Shown: positions 33,741 to 42,787, counted from the first letter of the stretch. The stretch: DNA of 64,000 nt from Mesorhizobium erdmanii USDA 3471 (GCF_000472705.1 NZ_AXAE01000005.1:434001-498000); one strand, 5' to 3'. Notes: a model not told the origin generated them from the letters alone. Numbers and translations: made by a program.

Positions 33741-35315
33741 ATGAGCGAACACGCGGCAGTCGACCAGGAAGCGTCAAACGCGCGGCGTGGGCGCGGTGCC
33801 AGCGGCGGAGCGGCGGCCAGGCGCGCGGCGCGTTCCGGCGGCGGACCGGGCACGCAGCTCACCTATATCAAGCGCAAGATCAACATCTATGAGGTGCTCG
33901 ACGAGGAAGGCCTGGCGCTGATCGAGAAGAACACCGATACGGTGCTCGAAGAGATCGGCATCATCTTCCGCGATGACGCCGAAGCGCTGCAGCTGTGGAA
34001 AGAGGCCGGCGCCGATGTCAAGGGCGAGCGCGTGCATTTCCCGAAGGGTCTTTGCCGTTCGCTGCTGAAGACGGCGCCGTCCGTCTATACCCAGCATGCC
34101 CGCAATTCCGAGCGCTCGGTGCAGATCGGCGGCAACGCCACGGTTTTCGCGCCGGTCTATGGCCCGCCCTTCGTGCGCGATCTCGACGGCGTCAGGCGTT
34201 ATGCGACGATCGAGGATTTCCGGAATTTCGTGAAGCTCGCCTATATGGCGCCTTCGATCCACCATTCGGGCGGCACGGTGTGCGAGCCTGTCGACGTGCC
34301 GGTCAACAAGCGCCATCTCGACATGATCTATTCGCACATAAAATATTCGGACAAGCCGTTCATGGGCTCGGTGACCGCGCCTGAACGCGCCGAGGACACC
34401 GTCGCCATGGCCAAGCTCGTCTTCGGCGACGATTTCGTCGAAAACAACACGGTGCTGACCAGCCTGATCAACGCCAACTCGCCGATGGTGTTCGACGAGA
34501 CCATGCTTGGTGCGCTGAAGGTCTATTCGCGCCACAATCAGGCCTGCATCGTCACACCATTCATCCTCGCCGGCGCGATGAGCCCGGTGACGGTCGCCGG
34601 CACGCTGACGCAGGTCCTGGCCGAAGTGCTGGCCGGCGCATCGTTCACGCAGCTCATCCGTCCCGGCGCGCCGGTGCTGTTCGGCACTTTTGCTTCGTCG
34701 ATCTCCATGCAGTCGGGCGCGCCGACCTTCGGCACGCCGGAACCGTCGCTGGTGTCCTATGGCGCTGCCCAACTCGCCCGCCGGCTCGGCCTGCCGTTCC
34801 GCACCGGCGGATCGCTGTGCGCGTCGAAGGTTCCGGATGCGCAGGCGGCCTATGAAAGTGCCAACACGCTGAACTCGACCATCCTGGCCGGCACCAATTT
34901 TGTTCTCCACTCGGCCGGCTGGCTGGAGGGTGGGCTGGCCTCCTGCTATGAAAAATTCATGATGGATATCGACCAACTCGGCATGCAGCAGAAATTCTCC
35001 GAGGGCGTCGACCTGTCGGAAAACGGCCAGGCGATGGACGCCATCCGCCAGGTCGGCCCGGGCAGCCACTATCTCGGCTGCGACCACACCCAGGCCAATT
35101 TCCAGACCGCCTTCTACCGCTCCAACATCGCCGACAACAATTCCTACGAGCAGTGGCTGGCCGAAGGCGAGAAGACCGCGCCGCAGCGCGCCAACGATCT
35201 CGCCCGCCGCTGGCTGGAAAGCTATGAGGCGCCGCATCTCGATCCGTCGATCGACGAGGCCCTGAAGGACTTCATCGCCCAGAAGAAGGGGTCGATGCCC
35301 GACGCCTTCACTTGA
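33741..35315 (+). CDS. MttB-superfamily (COG5598) corrinoid methyltransferase 1, non-pyrrolysine
   Basis: 524 aa from ATG 33741 (GGGAAGAG upstream). After a Gly/Ala/Arg-rich N-terminus of about 40 residues comes a full-length MttB-like TIM barrel: NTDTVLEEIGIIF, GGNATVFAPVYG, TPFILAGAMSPVTV, SGAPTFGTPEPSL and the C-terminal HYLGCDHTQANFQTAFYRS. The frame has no in-frame TAG, so no pyrrolysine, unlike archaeal MttB; such members (MtgB, MtpB, MtcB) demethylate glycine betaine, proline betaine or carnitine. Divergent from its likely corrinoid partner. Which quaternary amine it uses cannot be told. Confidence 0.88.
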   Translation: MSEHAAVDQEASNARRGRGASGGAAARRAARSGGGPGTQLTYIKRKINIYEVLDEEGLALIEKNTDTVLEEIGIIFRDDAEALQLWKEAGADVKGERVHFPKGLCRSLLKTAPSVYTQHARNSERSVQIGGNATVFAPVYGPPFVRDLDGVRRYATIEDFRNFVKLAYMAPSIHHSGGTVCEPVDVPVNKRHLDMIYSHIKYSDKPFMGSVTAPERAEDTVAMAKLVFGDDFVENNTVLTSLINANSPMVFDETMLGALKVYSRHNQACIVTPFILAGAMSPVTVAGTLTQVLAEVLAGASFTQLIRPGAPVLFGTFASSISMQSGAPTFGTPEPSLVSYGAAQLARRLGLPFRTGGSLCASKVPDAQAAYESANTLNSTILAGTNFVLHSAGWLEGGLASCYEKFMMDIDQLGMQQKFSEGVDLSENGQAMDAIRQVGPGSHYLGCDHTQANFQTAFYRSNIADNNSYEQWLAEGEKTAPQRANDLARRWLESYEAPHLDPSIDEALKDFIAQKKGSMPDAFT

Positions 35316-35404
35316 AAGGAGCCCGAGTCAGGCGGGGCTAAAGTCGCCAACATCATCCACAAGGAAGTCTGGCGGAGCGCCTTCTCCGATCCGGACAAGA
35401 AGGG

Positions 35405-36091
35405 ATGACTCTTGCGCGCGGCATGATCGAGGAGATCACGGCCGCGCTTGCCGCCGATGGCCTTATCTTGCGCGGCGGTTTTGTTTTCCCTGATGGCGAG
35501 AATGCTCCCGATGGCGCGGCGGCAAGGTCGGTGCTGCTGGTGGGGCAGGCGGGCGCTGCACCTTGGCCGCATTTTATGCATTGGCGAGTGCAGCAACCAC
35601 AGACAATCGCCAATCCGTTGGATACGTGGTCTCGACAGGTCATCGGCAATGTGGCCGAAGCATTCGGCGCGCGGCCGGTTTCACCCTCGGACAAGCCCTA
35701 TTGGCCATTCCAGCAATGGGCTGTTCGGGCAGAGGGGCTAAAACCGTCGCCGATCGGTATTCTCATGCATCCGCGATACGGGCTTTGGCATGCCTATCGC
35801 GGCGCGCTGCTGTTCGAGGACGAGATCGCGGTTCCGGAGCATGGCGAGGCGCTCCATCCCTGCGATACCTGCGTCGAAAAACCTTGCCTGAAATCCTGTC
35901 CGGTCGAAGCCTATTCCGGGGAAGGCTTCGCCTACCAGGCCTGCCTGGCGCACGTGCGGGGAGCCAATGGCGAGGCGTGCCGGAGCGGCGGCTGCCTCGA
36001 CCGCAACGCCTGCCCCTATGGCACGCAATACCGCTATCCGCCTGAAATCCAGGCTTTTCACATGGCGAGCTTTGCACGGGCCGCCAGGTGA
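35405..36091 (+). CDS. QueG-like 4Fe-4S protein next to the MttB-like gene
   Basis: 228 aa. The C-terminal half has a ferredoxin-like pattern: Cys153-x2-Cys156-x4-Cys161-x3-Cys165-Pro, then Cys in YQACLAH, GEACRSGGC and RNACPYG, which is enough for two [4Fe-4S] clusters. The layout resembles the C-terminal half of epoxyqueuosine reductase QueG, but the B12-binding part of QueG is not evident. 89 bp after the MttB-like gene on the same strand. It may carry electrons to the RACo-type activator (inference). Before it, 35316-35404 shows no clear terminator. Confidence 0.65.
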   Translation: MTLARGMIEEITAALAADGLILRGGFVFPDGENAPDGAAARSVLLVGQAGAAPWPHFMHWRVQQPQTIANPLDTWSRQVIGNVAEAFGARPVSPSDKPYWPFQQWAVRAEGLKPSPIGILMHPRYGLWHAYRGALLFEDEIAVPEHGEALHPCDTCVEKPCLKSCPVEAYSGEGFAYQACLAHVRGANGEACRSGGCLDRNACPYGTQYRYPPEIQAFHMASFARAAR

Positions 36092-36150
36092 TCGACGCCA
36101 TTGCACGGTGTGTGTCCGTTTCCGATGAGCACCTTGACGGGTGCCAAAAG

Positions 36151-36195
36151 TAGGCCTATTCATCAAGTCATCAGATGACTTGATGAATAGGCCTA
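36151..36195. promoter_or_regulatory. 45-bp perfect palindrome over the FadR-type start codon
   Basis: Two 22-bp arms around a single A at 36173 are exact reverse complements; each arm reads from the outside TAGGCCTATTCATCAAGTCA then TC. The centre AAGTCATCAGATGACTT looks like a GntR/FadR half-site pair. It covers ATG 36183 and ends at the first base of ATG 36195, so binding of the encoded regulator, or folding of the mRNA, would block its own expression. Confidence 0.8.
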
Positions 36196-36872
36196 TGCAA
36201 CCTGCCAGCAGAACCAATCTCACCGACAGCGCCACCGGCAGCCTGCGGGCCGAGATCATCGGCGGCCGCTGGGGTATCGGCGAGCGCATCCCCAATGAGG
36301 CGGCTCTCAGCGATCTTCTGTCGGTCAGCCGCGGCACGGTGCGTGAGGCGGTGCGGGTGCTCGTCTCCCAGGGATTGCTGGATACGCGCCAGGGCTCGGG
36401 CACCTATGTGCGCTCGACTGTCGATTCTTCCGCAGCTCTCGACCGGGTCAAACGCACCGGTTTGCGCGATCAATGGGAGGCGCGGGCGGCATTGGACCTG
36501 GAGGCCGCACGGTTGGCCGCCTTGCGCCGCACGCCCGCCGATCTCGACCAGATGCGCCGGCTTCTGGCTGAGCGCGGCACGGTCGCCGATGGCGGCAGCG
36601 AAGCCTTCATCCGGCGCGACCTCGCTTTCCACAAATCGGTCGTCGCGGCTTCCGGCAACAGGGCGATGATGGAGCTCTACGACTTCTTCACCGCCGCCAT
36701 CACCGAAACCATCCATGCCACCATCGACGGCGAACTGCCCGAGCCGGACCAGCAGGCGCACGCGGCAATCGTCGACGCGATCGCCGCAAGCGATCCCGAC
36801 CGCGCGGTTGCCGCCGTTCGCGCTTTCATGGCGCCGGTGCTTGCCCAACTTGAAAGACTGCTTTGCCAATGA
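36183..36872 (+). CDS. FadR-subfamily GntR transcriptional regulator
   Basis: 229 aa from ATG 36183; ATG 36195 is equally likely, neither has a ribosome site. Residues 10-75 are the winged HTH (PNEAALSDLLSVSRGTVREA, QGSGTYV), residues 95-220 the FCD all-helical effector domain with metal-site residues (RRDLAFHKSVV, HAAIVDAI). It overlaps the MFS gene by 4 bp and so is co-transcribed with its likely target. The palindrome over its start points to autoregulation. Confidence 0.88.
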   Translation: MNRPMQPASRTNLTDSATGSLRAEIIGGRWGIGERIPNEAALSDLLSVSRGTVREAVRVLVSQGLLDTRQGSGTYVRSTVDSSAALDRVKRTGLRDQWEARAALDLEAARLAALRRTPADLDQMRRLLAERGTVADGGSEAFIRRDLAFHKSVVAASGNRAMMELYDFFTAAITETIHATIDGELPEPDQQAHAAIVDAIAASDPDRAVAAVRAFMAPVLAQLERLLCQ

Positions 36873-38176
36873 ACCAGACGTTTCGTCAGCCCGCCCCGAC
36901 GGTTCAATCCAGGGCCGTCGAGGGACTGGAGCTCATCGATGCCGAAGCCGATAGCCTGCCGCAGCCGCAGCCACCCGAGCCACGCAGCCGTGCCGCGCGC
37001 ATCGTGCTTGGTGCAAGCCTGGTGCTGATCGCCTTCAATCTGCGGCCGCTGTTTTCCAGCCTGTCGGTGCTGTTGCCCGAGGTGATGCAGGCGACCGGTC
37101 TTTCGACGACCGGCGCCAGCCTGCTGACCACGCTTCCGGTGCTGTGTCTCGGCCTGTTCGCCCCCTTTGCGCCCAGGCTCGCCCAGCGCTACGGGGCGGA
37201 GCGCACTCTGCTCGGTGCGCTTGTGCTGCTGGCGCTGGGAACCGGCCTGCGCTGGTTCGGCTCGGTGCCACTGCTGTTTGTCGCCACTTTCCTCGCCGGC
37301 GGCGCCATTGCCATCGGCAACGTGCTTTTGCCCGGCCTGGTCAAGCGTGATTTCGCCGACCGGGCCGCCGTCATGACCGGCCTTTACACCATGGCGCTCT
37401 GCGCCGGTTCGGCCGCTGCCGCCGGTCTCACCCTGCCGATCGAGCATCTTGTCACGGGTTCGTGGTCAGGCGCTCTTGCGGCGTGGGCGGTGCCGACATT
37501 GCTGGTGCTGCTGATCTGGATCCCGCAGGCGCTGGGCAGCCGGCGGCAAGTCAGCCATCGCGGTTTTCGCGTCGTCGGCCTGTGGCGCGATCGCCTGGCC
37601 TGGCAGGTGACGCTGTTCATGGGGCTGCAGTCGGCGCTTGCCTATTGCATCTTCGGCTGGCTGGCGCCGATCCTGCGCGAGCGTGGCTTCGACGCGGCCA
37701 GCGCCGGTGCCGTCGCCTCGCTCTCGGTGATGGCGCAAGTCATCACCTGCCTTGCCGTCCCCTCCATCGCCGTACGGCTCAAGGACCAGCGCGGCATCAA
37801 CGTTGCGCTCGTCGTCATTGCGGTGGTTGCGCTCCTCGGCATTCTGTTCGCGCCGACCTCGACCGTGCTTTTCTGGGCGATCTTGCAAGGCATCGGGCAG
37901 GGCGGCCTGATCGCCGCCGCCATGACCCTGATCGTGCTGCGGTCGCCGGATTCGCATGTCGCTGCGCATCTTTCGGGTATGGCACAAGGTGTTGGCTATG
38001 TGCTTGCGGCAACCGGCCCGCTGCTGGTGGGGCTGATCCGCGGCTGGACAGGCAGTTTCTCTGAATCGGCCTACCTGTTCGTCGCGCTTGGGCTTGGCGT
38101 CGCGGTCATGGGGTTCGGCGCCGGACGAGCCCTGCATGTCGGCGCAAGGACCATTCGCATCGAGGGGGAAGGCTGA
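36869..38176 (+). CDS. MFS transporter, CynX/NimT type
   Basis: 435 aa with twelve transmembrane helices after a polar N-terminus of about 45 residues. IAFNLRPLFSSLSVLLPEV in helix 1 is typical of the CynX/NimT family (cyanate, 2-nitroimidazole and other small solutes). ATG 36869 overlaps the regulator stop (ATGA). Transported compound unknown; probably the effector of the FadR-type regulator or a related acid. Confidence 0.85.
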   Translation: MNQTFRQPAPTVQSRAVEGLELIDAEADSLPQPQPPEPRSRAARIVLGASLVLIAFNLRPLFSSLSVLLPEVMQATGLSTTGASLLTTLPVLCLGLFAPFAPRLAQRYGAERTLLGALVLLALGTGLRWFGSVPLLFVATFLAGGAIAIGNVLLPGLVKRDFADRAAVMTGLYTMALCAGSAAAAGLTLPIEHLVTGSWSGALAAWAVPTLLVLLIWIPQALGSRRQVSHRGFRVVGLWRDRLAWQVTLFMGLQSALAYCIFGWLAPILRERGFDAASAGAVASLSVMAQVITCLAVPSIAVRLKDQRGINVALVVIAVVALLGILFAPTSTVLFWAILQGIGQGGLIAAAMTLIVLRSPDSHVAAHLSGMAQGVGYVLAATGPLLVGLIRGWTGSFSESAYLFVALGLGVAVMGFGAGRALHVGARTIRIEGEG

Positions 38177-38319
38177 TCCAAGCCTTCCACGTCGCAGCCT
38201 GCGAAATCTGCAACGCGTCACGCGATCCCGCACGAAATCTTGACCGACAGGCTCATGGAACGCCTTGCCGTGGCGGCTCGCGCGGATATGTATCGCGCAT
38301 CTGATCAACGGAGCAGGCA

Positions 38320-39057
38320 ATGACGAAGCAGGACCTTCAGATCAAGACCCGTGACGGCGTGGCGAAGGCGGGCCTGTTCCGTTCGGCCAAGGCTTCTCCG
38401 GCGAAGGCCGGTGTCATTCTCTACCAGGACGCGTTCGGTCCGCGCCCGGCGCTCGATGGCATGGCCGAGCGGTTGGCGGGCGAGGGCTATGCGGTGCTGG
38501 TGCCGGACCTGTTCCATCGCAACGCGCCTTACGGGCCGTTCGATGCCAGGACGGCTTTTACGGTAGAAGAGACGAAAGTGGCGCTGATGGCGCTGGTCAC
38601 CGGCACGACGCAGGAGATGACCATCAGCGACAGCGCCGCCTTTCTCGATGCGCTGGCCGGCGAAGGCGTTACGGGTCCGATCGGCACCGTGGGCTATTGC
38701 ATGGGTGGCGCGCGGGCGCTGAACGCCGCCGCGAGCTACCCGGACAGGATCAGGGCCGCCGCCAGCTTCCATGGCGGCAATCTGGCCAGCGATGCCGCCG
38801 ACAGCCCACACCGCAAGTCGGCGTCCATCAAGGCCCGGGTCTATGTCGGCATGGCCGGCGTCGACAGGAGTTTCCCGCCGGAGCAGTCGACCCGGCTGGA
38901 GGAGGCGCTGCGCAATGCCGAAGTCGACCATGTGCTGGAGAATTATGTCGGCATGGCGCATGGCTGGTGCGTGCCGGACCATGGCGTGTACAACGAAGCC
39001 GGCGCCGAGCGGCATTGGCAAAGGCTGATTGCGCTGTTTGCGGAGACACTAGGATAA
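38320..39057 (+). CDS. dienelactone hydrolase family protein
   Basis: 245 aa. Alpha/beta hydrolase with a Cys nucleophile in GYCMGGA, acid Asp in GVDRSF and His in MAHGWCVP, the Cys-Asp-His triad of dienelactone hydrolases. GGAG precedes ATG 38320. Substrate in vivo unknown; the 143-bp gap before it shows no signal. Confidence 0.85.
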   Translation: MTKQDLQIKTRDGVAKAGLFRSAKASPAKAGVILYQDAFGPRPALDGMAERLAGEGYAVLVPDLFHRNAPYGPFDARTAFTVEETKVALMALVTGTTQEMTISDSAAFLDALAGEGVTGPIGTVGYCMGGARALNAAASYPDRIRAAASFHGGNLASDAADSPHRKSASIKARVYVGMAGVDRSFPPEQSTRLEEALRNAEVDHVLENYVGMAHGWCVPDHGVYNEAGAERHWQRLIALFAETLG

Positions 39058-39117
39058 GCGATTGTGCCGTGAGTAAGTCCAGCTTGGTAGTGAAGTAGAG
39101 CAGGCTTTCGAAAGTCG

Positions 39118-39172
39118 CGCTGCCCCTCATCCGCCGCTTCGGGGCACCTTCTCCCCATGAACGGAGAGAAGG
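39118..39172. repeat. partial REP/RIME-like intergenic repeat
   Basis: GCTGCCCCTCATCCGCCGCT, then TTCGGGGCACCTTCTCCCC and a complementary GAGAGAAGG. The CCCCTCATCCG...CACCTTCTCCCC core is a common dispersed palindromic repeat of rhizobia; the second half here looks degraded. Confidence 0.55.
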
Positions 39173-39243
39173 ACAGGAGTGCTCGCCAAAAAAATCTTTG
39201 CATCACCCCAAGGATCAGCCATTAGCCTTCGTCCAACAGGCAA

Positions 39244-39807
39244 ATGATGGCAATGATGCTGGATGAGAGCGAAGCCTCCGACGCCGAACTGATCGGGCGG
39301 GCGAAGGGCGGAGACAGGGGGGCCTTCGGCACATTGCTGGAGCGCCACTACGACTTCGTCTATCGCGCCGCCTATCGCTGGTGCGGCAAGAAAGCGGATG
39401 CCGAAGACATTGCCCAGGAAGTCTGCGTCCGGCTCGGCAAGGCGATCCGCGACTATCGCGGTGGCGGCGCTTTCACGACATGGCTCTATTCCGTGACGAT
39501 GAACGCGGCGCGCGACACGATGCGCAAGACCGCGCGCGAGACGGTCAAGACCGCGGCCTATGGCGTCCATGCGCTGATTTCGGGCGAGGCCCCGGCCGAG
39601 AGCGAGGATCCGGCAGAGGCGCTGTGGGCCGCGGTGCGGCAATTGCCGGACAAGCAGCGCGACGCCGTGCTGCTGGTCTATGGCGAAGGCTTGAGCCACG
39701 CGGCCGCCGCCGAGGCTATGACGATCTCGGAGACGACGGTTTCCTGGCACATCCATGAAGCGAAGAAACGGCTGAAGACGCTGATGCGCTCGGCCGGGGA
39801 AGTGTGA
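39244..39807 (+). CDS. ECF-type RNA polymerase sigma factor
   Basis: 187 aa. Region 2 (LIGRAKGGDRGAFGTLLERH, AEDIAQEVCVRL, FTTWLYSVTMN) and region 4 (QLPDKQRDAVLLVYGEGLSH, ISETTVSWHIHEAKKRL) are complete. Overlaps the start of the vWA gene, whose N-terminus may act as its anti-sigma factor. ATG 39244 or 39256. Stimulus unknown. Confidence 0.9.
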   Translation: MMAMMLDESEASDAELIGRAKGGDRGAFGTLLERHYDFVYRAAYRWCGKKADAEDIAQEVCVRLGKAIRDYRGGGAFTTWLYSVTMNAARDTMRKTARETVKTAAYGVHALISGEAPAESEDPAEALWAAVRQLPDKQRDAVLLVYGEGLSHAAAAEAMTISETTVSWHIHEAKKRLKTLMRSAGEV

Positions 39808-41930
39808 CCATGGTCGACGACAACGAACTCAGCAAACTGCGCGACGCGGCAGTGCCGGCACCGGGCGAGAGTGCGAAGGCGCGGGCCTTCGAGGCCGCCC
39901 TGCGCGCGTATGATCAGGAAAATATTTCCGCCGCCACCCAAGGATCGGTCGGCGGCCTTCGTCTCACAGAGCGAGCACAACAGCTCTGGAGCGAGATCAT
40001 GCAAAAGAAACTCATTGCCACGCCGGCCCTTGCCGGGCTCATCGCCCTGCCGATCGCCGGATACGCCACCTTCCATCTGCTGAGGGAACAGCCGCCCAAA
40101 TTCGGTGGCGACGAAAAGATCACGGAGACGCTGGCCGACAAGCCGGCGACGCTGAAGCCGACCGGGGCGGAGACCGATGTGAAGCAGGCTCCCGCCGAGC
40201 CGGCCAAGGACAAGAAGGCCGACGCGGATGTCGAGAGCCGCGACGCTACGGAAGTTCTGGTCGCGCCGACCGCGCCGCCGAAGTCCGAATCAACGATCGC
40301 CGGTGGCTCCGCTCAGCAGGATGCGCTCGGGCGCGGCATAGTGGCCGAACCGGCACCGCCGGCGCCGACGGGTGAGTTCGCACTCGATGGCACCGCCGCA
40401 CCCAGCACGTCGCGGGTCGCCCGCATGCCCGCCGCCGAGTCCAAACTGATGGCGCCGCGGCCGACCATGGCACCGGCGGATCAGATGGCGCCGCAGGAGG
40501 AGAACCGCAACCGCGTCCAGGATTTCAAGACCAATCCGGTGCATGCGGCGCTCGAAGATCCGGTCTCGACTTTCTCGATCGATGTCGACACCGCCTCCTA
40601 TTCCTTCGTGCGCCGTTCGCTGAAGGAAGGCTCCGTGCCGCAGGCCGACACGGTGCGTGTCGAGGAGATGATCAACTACTTCCCCTACGACTGGAAGGGA
40701 CCGGACTCGGCCTCGACGCCGTTCAACTCGACCGTCAGCGTCATGCCGACGCCGTGGAACGAGCACACCAAGCTGATGCATGTCGCCATCAAGGGCTTCG
40801 ACATCAAGCCGACCGAGCAGCCGAAGGCCAATCTGGTGTTCCTGATCGACGTCTCGGGCTCGATGGACGAGCCCGACAAGCTGCCGCTGCTCAAGTCGGC
40901 ATTCCGGCTGCTGGTCGGCAAGCTGAAGGCCGACGACACCATTTCCATCGTCACTTATGCCGGCGAAGCGGGCACGGTCCTGGAGCCGACCAAGGCCTCC
41001 GAAAAGGACAAGATTCTCAATGCTATCGACAATCTGACACCCGGCGGCAGCACGGCCGGCGAGGCGGGCATCAAGGAAGCCTATAGGCTGGCGCAAAAAT
41101 CCTTCGTCAAGGACGGCGTCAACAGGGTGATGCTGGCCACCGACGGCGACTTCAATGTCGGCCAGAGCGACGACGATGATTTGAAGCGCCTCATCGAGCA
41201 GGAGCGCAAGTCGGGCGTCTTCCTGTCCGTGTTCGGCTTCGGCCACGACAATCTGAACGACCAGATGATGCAGACTATTGCCCAGAACGGCAACGGCACC
41301 GCTGCCTATATCGACACGCTGGCCGAGGCCGAAAAGGTGTTGGTGGAGGATGCCTCCTCGACGCTGTTCCCGATTGCCAAGGATGTGAAGATCCAGGTCG
41401 AATTCAACCCGAACAAGGTCTCGGAGTATCGGCTGATCGGCTACGAGACCCGGGCGCTCAACCGCGAGGATTTCAACAATGACCGCGTCGACGCCGGCGA
41501 CATCGGTTCGGGCCATTCGGTCACCGCGATCTACGAGATCACGCCGAAGGGCAGCGGCGGCGAGCAGATCGACCCGCTGCGCTACGGCCAGGCCACGGTC
41601 AACAATGGCGGCGTCGCCAATGCGGACGAGTATGCCTTCGTCAAGATCCGCTACAAGCTGCCGAACGAGGACGTCTCGAAGCTGATCACCACGCCGGTGA
41701 CCTCGGCCAACGAGGTGACGTCCTTCGACCAGGCCAGCACCGACCAGCGTTTCTCCGTCGCCGTCGCCGCCTTCGGCCAGAAGCTGCGCGACGAGGATGC
41801 CACCGCGAAGTTCGGTTACGACAAGATCATGGAGATTGCCACCGCCGCCCGAGGAGCCGACCCGTTTGGGTACAGGTCCGAGTTCCTTTCGCTTGTGCGT
41901 CTTGCCTCGGCGCTGGGCGGTAACCGGTAG
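39804..41930 (+). CDS. vWA-domain membrane protein (YfbK type) with anti-sigma-like N-terminus
   Basis: 708 aa from GTG 39804 (overlaps the sigma stop) or ATG 39810. Residues 1-65 are soluble and acidic/helical, 69-88 one transmembrane helix, 90-230 a Pro/Ala-rich linker, about 245-335 the vWF_A-like N domain (PVSTFSIDVDTASYSFVRRS), 345-525 the vWA domain with MIDAS (FLIDVSGSMDEPDKLPL, TDGDFNVG), and the end is YfbK C-terminal domain. The membrane anchor right after a soluble head, coupled to an ECF gene, resembles an anti-sigma factor fused to a periplasmic sensor (inference). Confidence 0.85.
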   Translation: MTMVDDNELSKLRDAAVPAPGESAKARAFEAALRAYDQENISAATQGSVGGLRLTERAQQLWSEIMQKKLIATPALAGLIALPIAGYATFHLLREQPPKFGGDEKITETLADKPATLKPTGAETDVKQAPAEPAKDKKADADVESRDATEVLVAPTAPPKSESTIAGGSAQQDALGRGIVAEPAPPAPTGEFALDGTAAPSTSRVARMPAAESKLMAPRPTMAPADQMAPQEENRNRVQDFKTNPVHAALEDPVSTFSIDVDTASYSFVRRSLKEGSVPQADTVRVEEMINYFPYDWKGPDSASTPFNSTVSVMPTPWNEHTKLMHVAIKGFDIKPTEQPKANLVFLIDVSGSMDEPDKLPLLKSAFRLLVGKLKADDTISIVTYAGEAGTVLEPTKASEKDKILNAIDNLTPGGSTAGEAGIKEAYRLAQKSFVKDGVNRVMLATDGDFNVGQSDDDDLKRLIEQERKSGVFLSVFGFGHDNLNDQMMQTIAQNGNGTAAYIDTLAEAEKVLVEDASSTLFPIAKDVKIQVEFNPNKVSEYRLIGYETRALNREDFNNDRVDAGDIGSGHSVTAIYEITPKGSGGEQIDPLRYGQATVNNGGVANADEYAFVKIRYKLPNEDVSKLITTPVTSANEVTSFDQASTDQRFSVAVAAFGQKLRDEDATAKFGYDKIMEIATAARGADPFGYRSEFLSLVRLASALGGNR

Positions 41931-42001
41931 TGGCAATACTGCCGGTTCCTTTCAGACGGGGGTCGTTCTGACACGGGAGCCGGCCTACGGGCGGGTGAGG
42001 C

Positions 42002-42040
42002 AGGCCGGCGAGGGGTTCATTCCCTTGCCGGCCTTTTTTC
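42002..42040 (+). terminator. Rho-independent terminator
   Basis: AGGCCGGC and GCCGGCCT with an inner GAGGG/TTCCCTT pairing, followed by TTTTTTC. Ends the sigma-vWA operon. Confidence 0.9.
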
Positions 42041-42091
42041 GTTGCGCGGCTGCCTTGCACCACCCATTCTGGCGAGATGAAAGGCGAAGCT

Positions 42092-42787
42092 ATGAAGAAA
42101 CGCATTGTCCTTGTGCGGCACAGCGACGAGCCCGCAGACGACCGTGTGTTCGCCTACCTCCAGCAGAACGGCTATGAGCCAGTCTTGCGCCGCGCCTTTG
42201 CCGGAGAGGCGCTCGACGCTGACGATACCGTCGCAGGCGGCGTGATTTATGGCGGCATGTACAATGTATATGACACGTCGCTGCATCCGTTCTTGCTGGA
42301 CGAATACCGGTTTATCGACTTCTGCATGAATGCCGGCATCCCCTTGCTCGGCATCTGCCAGGGCGCGCAGCAGATTGCTTGGCTTCACGGCGCGCATGTC
42401 GGTCCGCCGGCAAGCGGTGTGCATGAGTTTGGCTGTTATCCACTTTACCCGGCTGAGGGCGCGGAAGATTTCCTGCCTGCGCCGATCCATGTGACACAGT
42501 CACACTGGCATGGGTTCGAACTGCCGGAAGGCGCCCAGCACCTTGCCTCGAGCGCCCTGTTTCCCAATCAGGCTTTTCGGATTGGCGAAAAGGTCTACGG
42601 CCTGCAGTTCCATGCGGAAGTAACCCCAACCGGATTTCAGCGTGTGCAGAACCGCCCGACAGCGAATTACGACAAGCCGGGCGCACAAACTCGCGAGGAG
42701 CAGGATCGCCTCTTGAGTCTGCATGATGCGGCGCAAGCGGCCTGGTTCGATGGCTTCCTGCGGAAGCTTTTTCCGCCGTTGATTTAG
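42092..42787 (+). CDS. class I glutamine amidotransferase-like protein
   Basis: 231 aa from ATG 42092 (42077 also possible). Catalytic Cys in LLGICQGAQ, His-x-Glu in QFHAEVTP; oxyanion-site Gly in GGMYNVYD. Similar to stand-alone GMP-synthase-like GATases (YbiB or PuuD-like gamma-glutamyl hydrolases). Substrate unknown. The gene has lower codon bias than its neighbours. Confidence 0.8.
   Translation: MKKRIVLVRHSDEPADDRVFAYLQQNGYEPVLRRAFAGEALDADDTVAGGVIYGGMYNVYDTSLHPFLLDEYRFIDFCMNAGIPLLGICQGAQQIAWLHGAHVGPPASGVHEFGCYPLYPAEGAEDFLPAPIHVTQSHWHGFELPEGAQHLASSALFPNQAFRIGEKVYGLQFHAEVTPTGFQRVQNRPTANYDKPGAQTREEQDRLLSLHDAAQAAWFDGFLRKLFPPLI

Noticed and set aside
33741..35315. Pyrrolysine-type MttB
   Set aside because: Neither MttB-like frame has an internal TAG read-through, and no pylT-like tRNA or pyl genes are seen.
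42007..42037. Possible small RNA or attenuator
   Set aside because: The hairpin with six T residues after the vWA gene is fully explained as a Rho-independent terminator.
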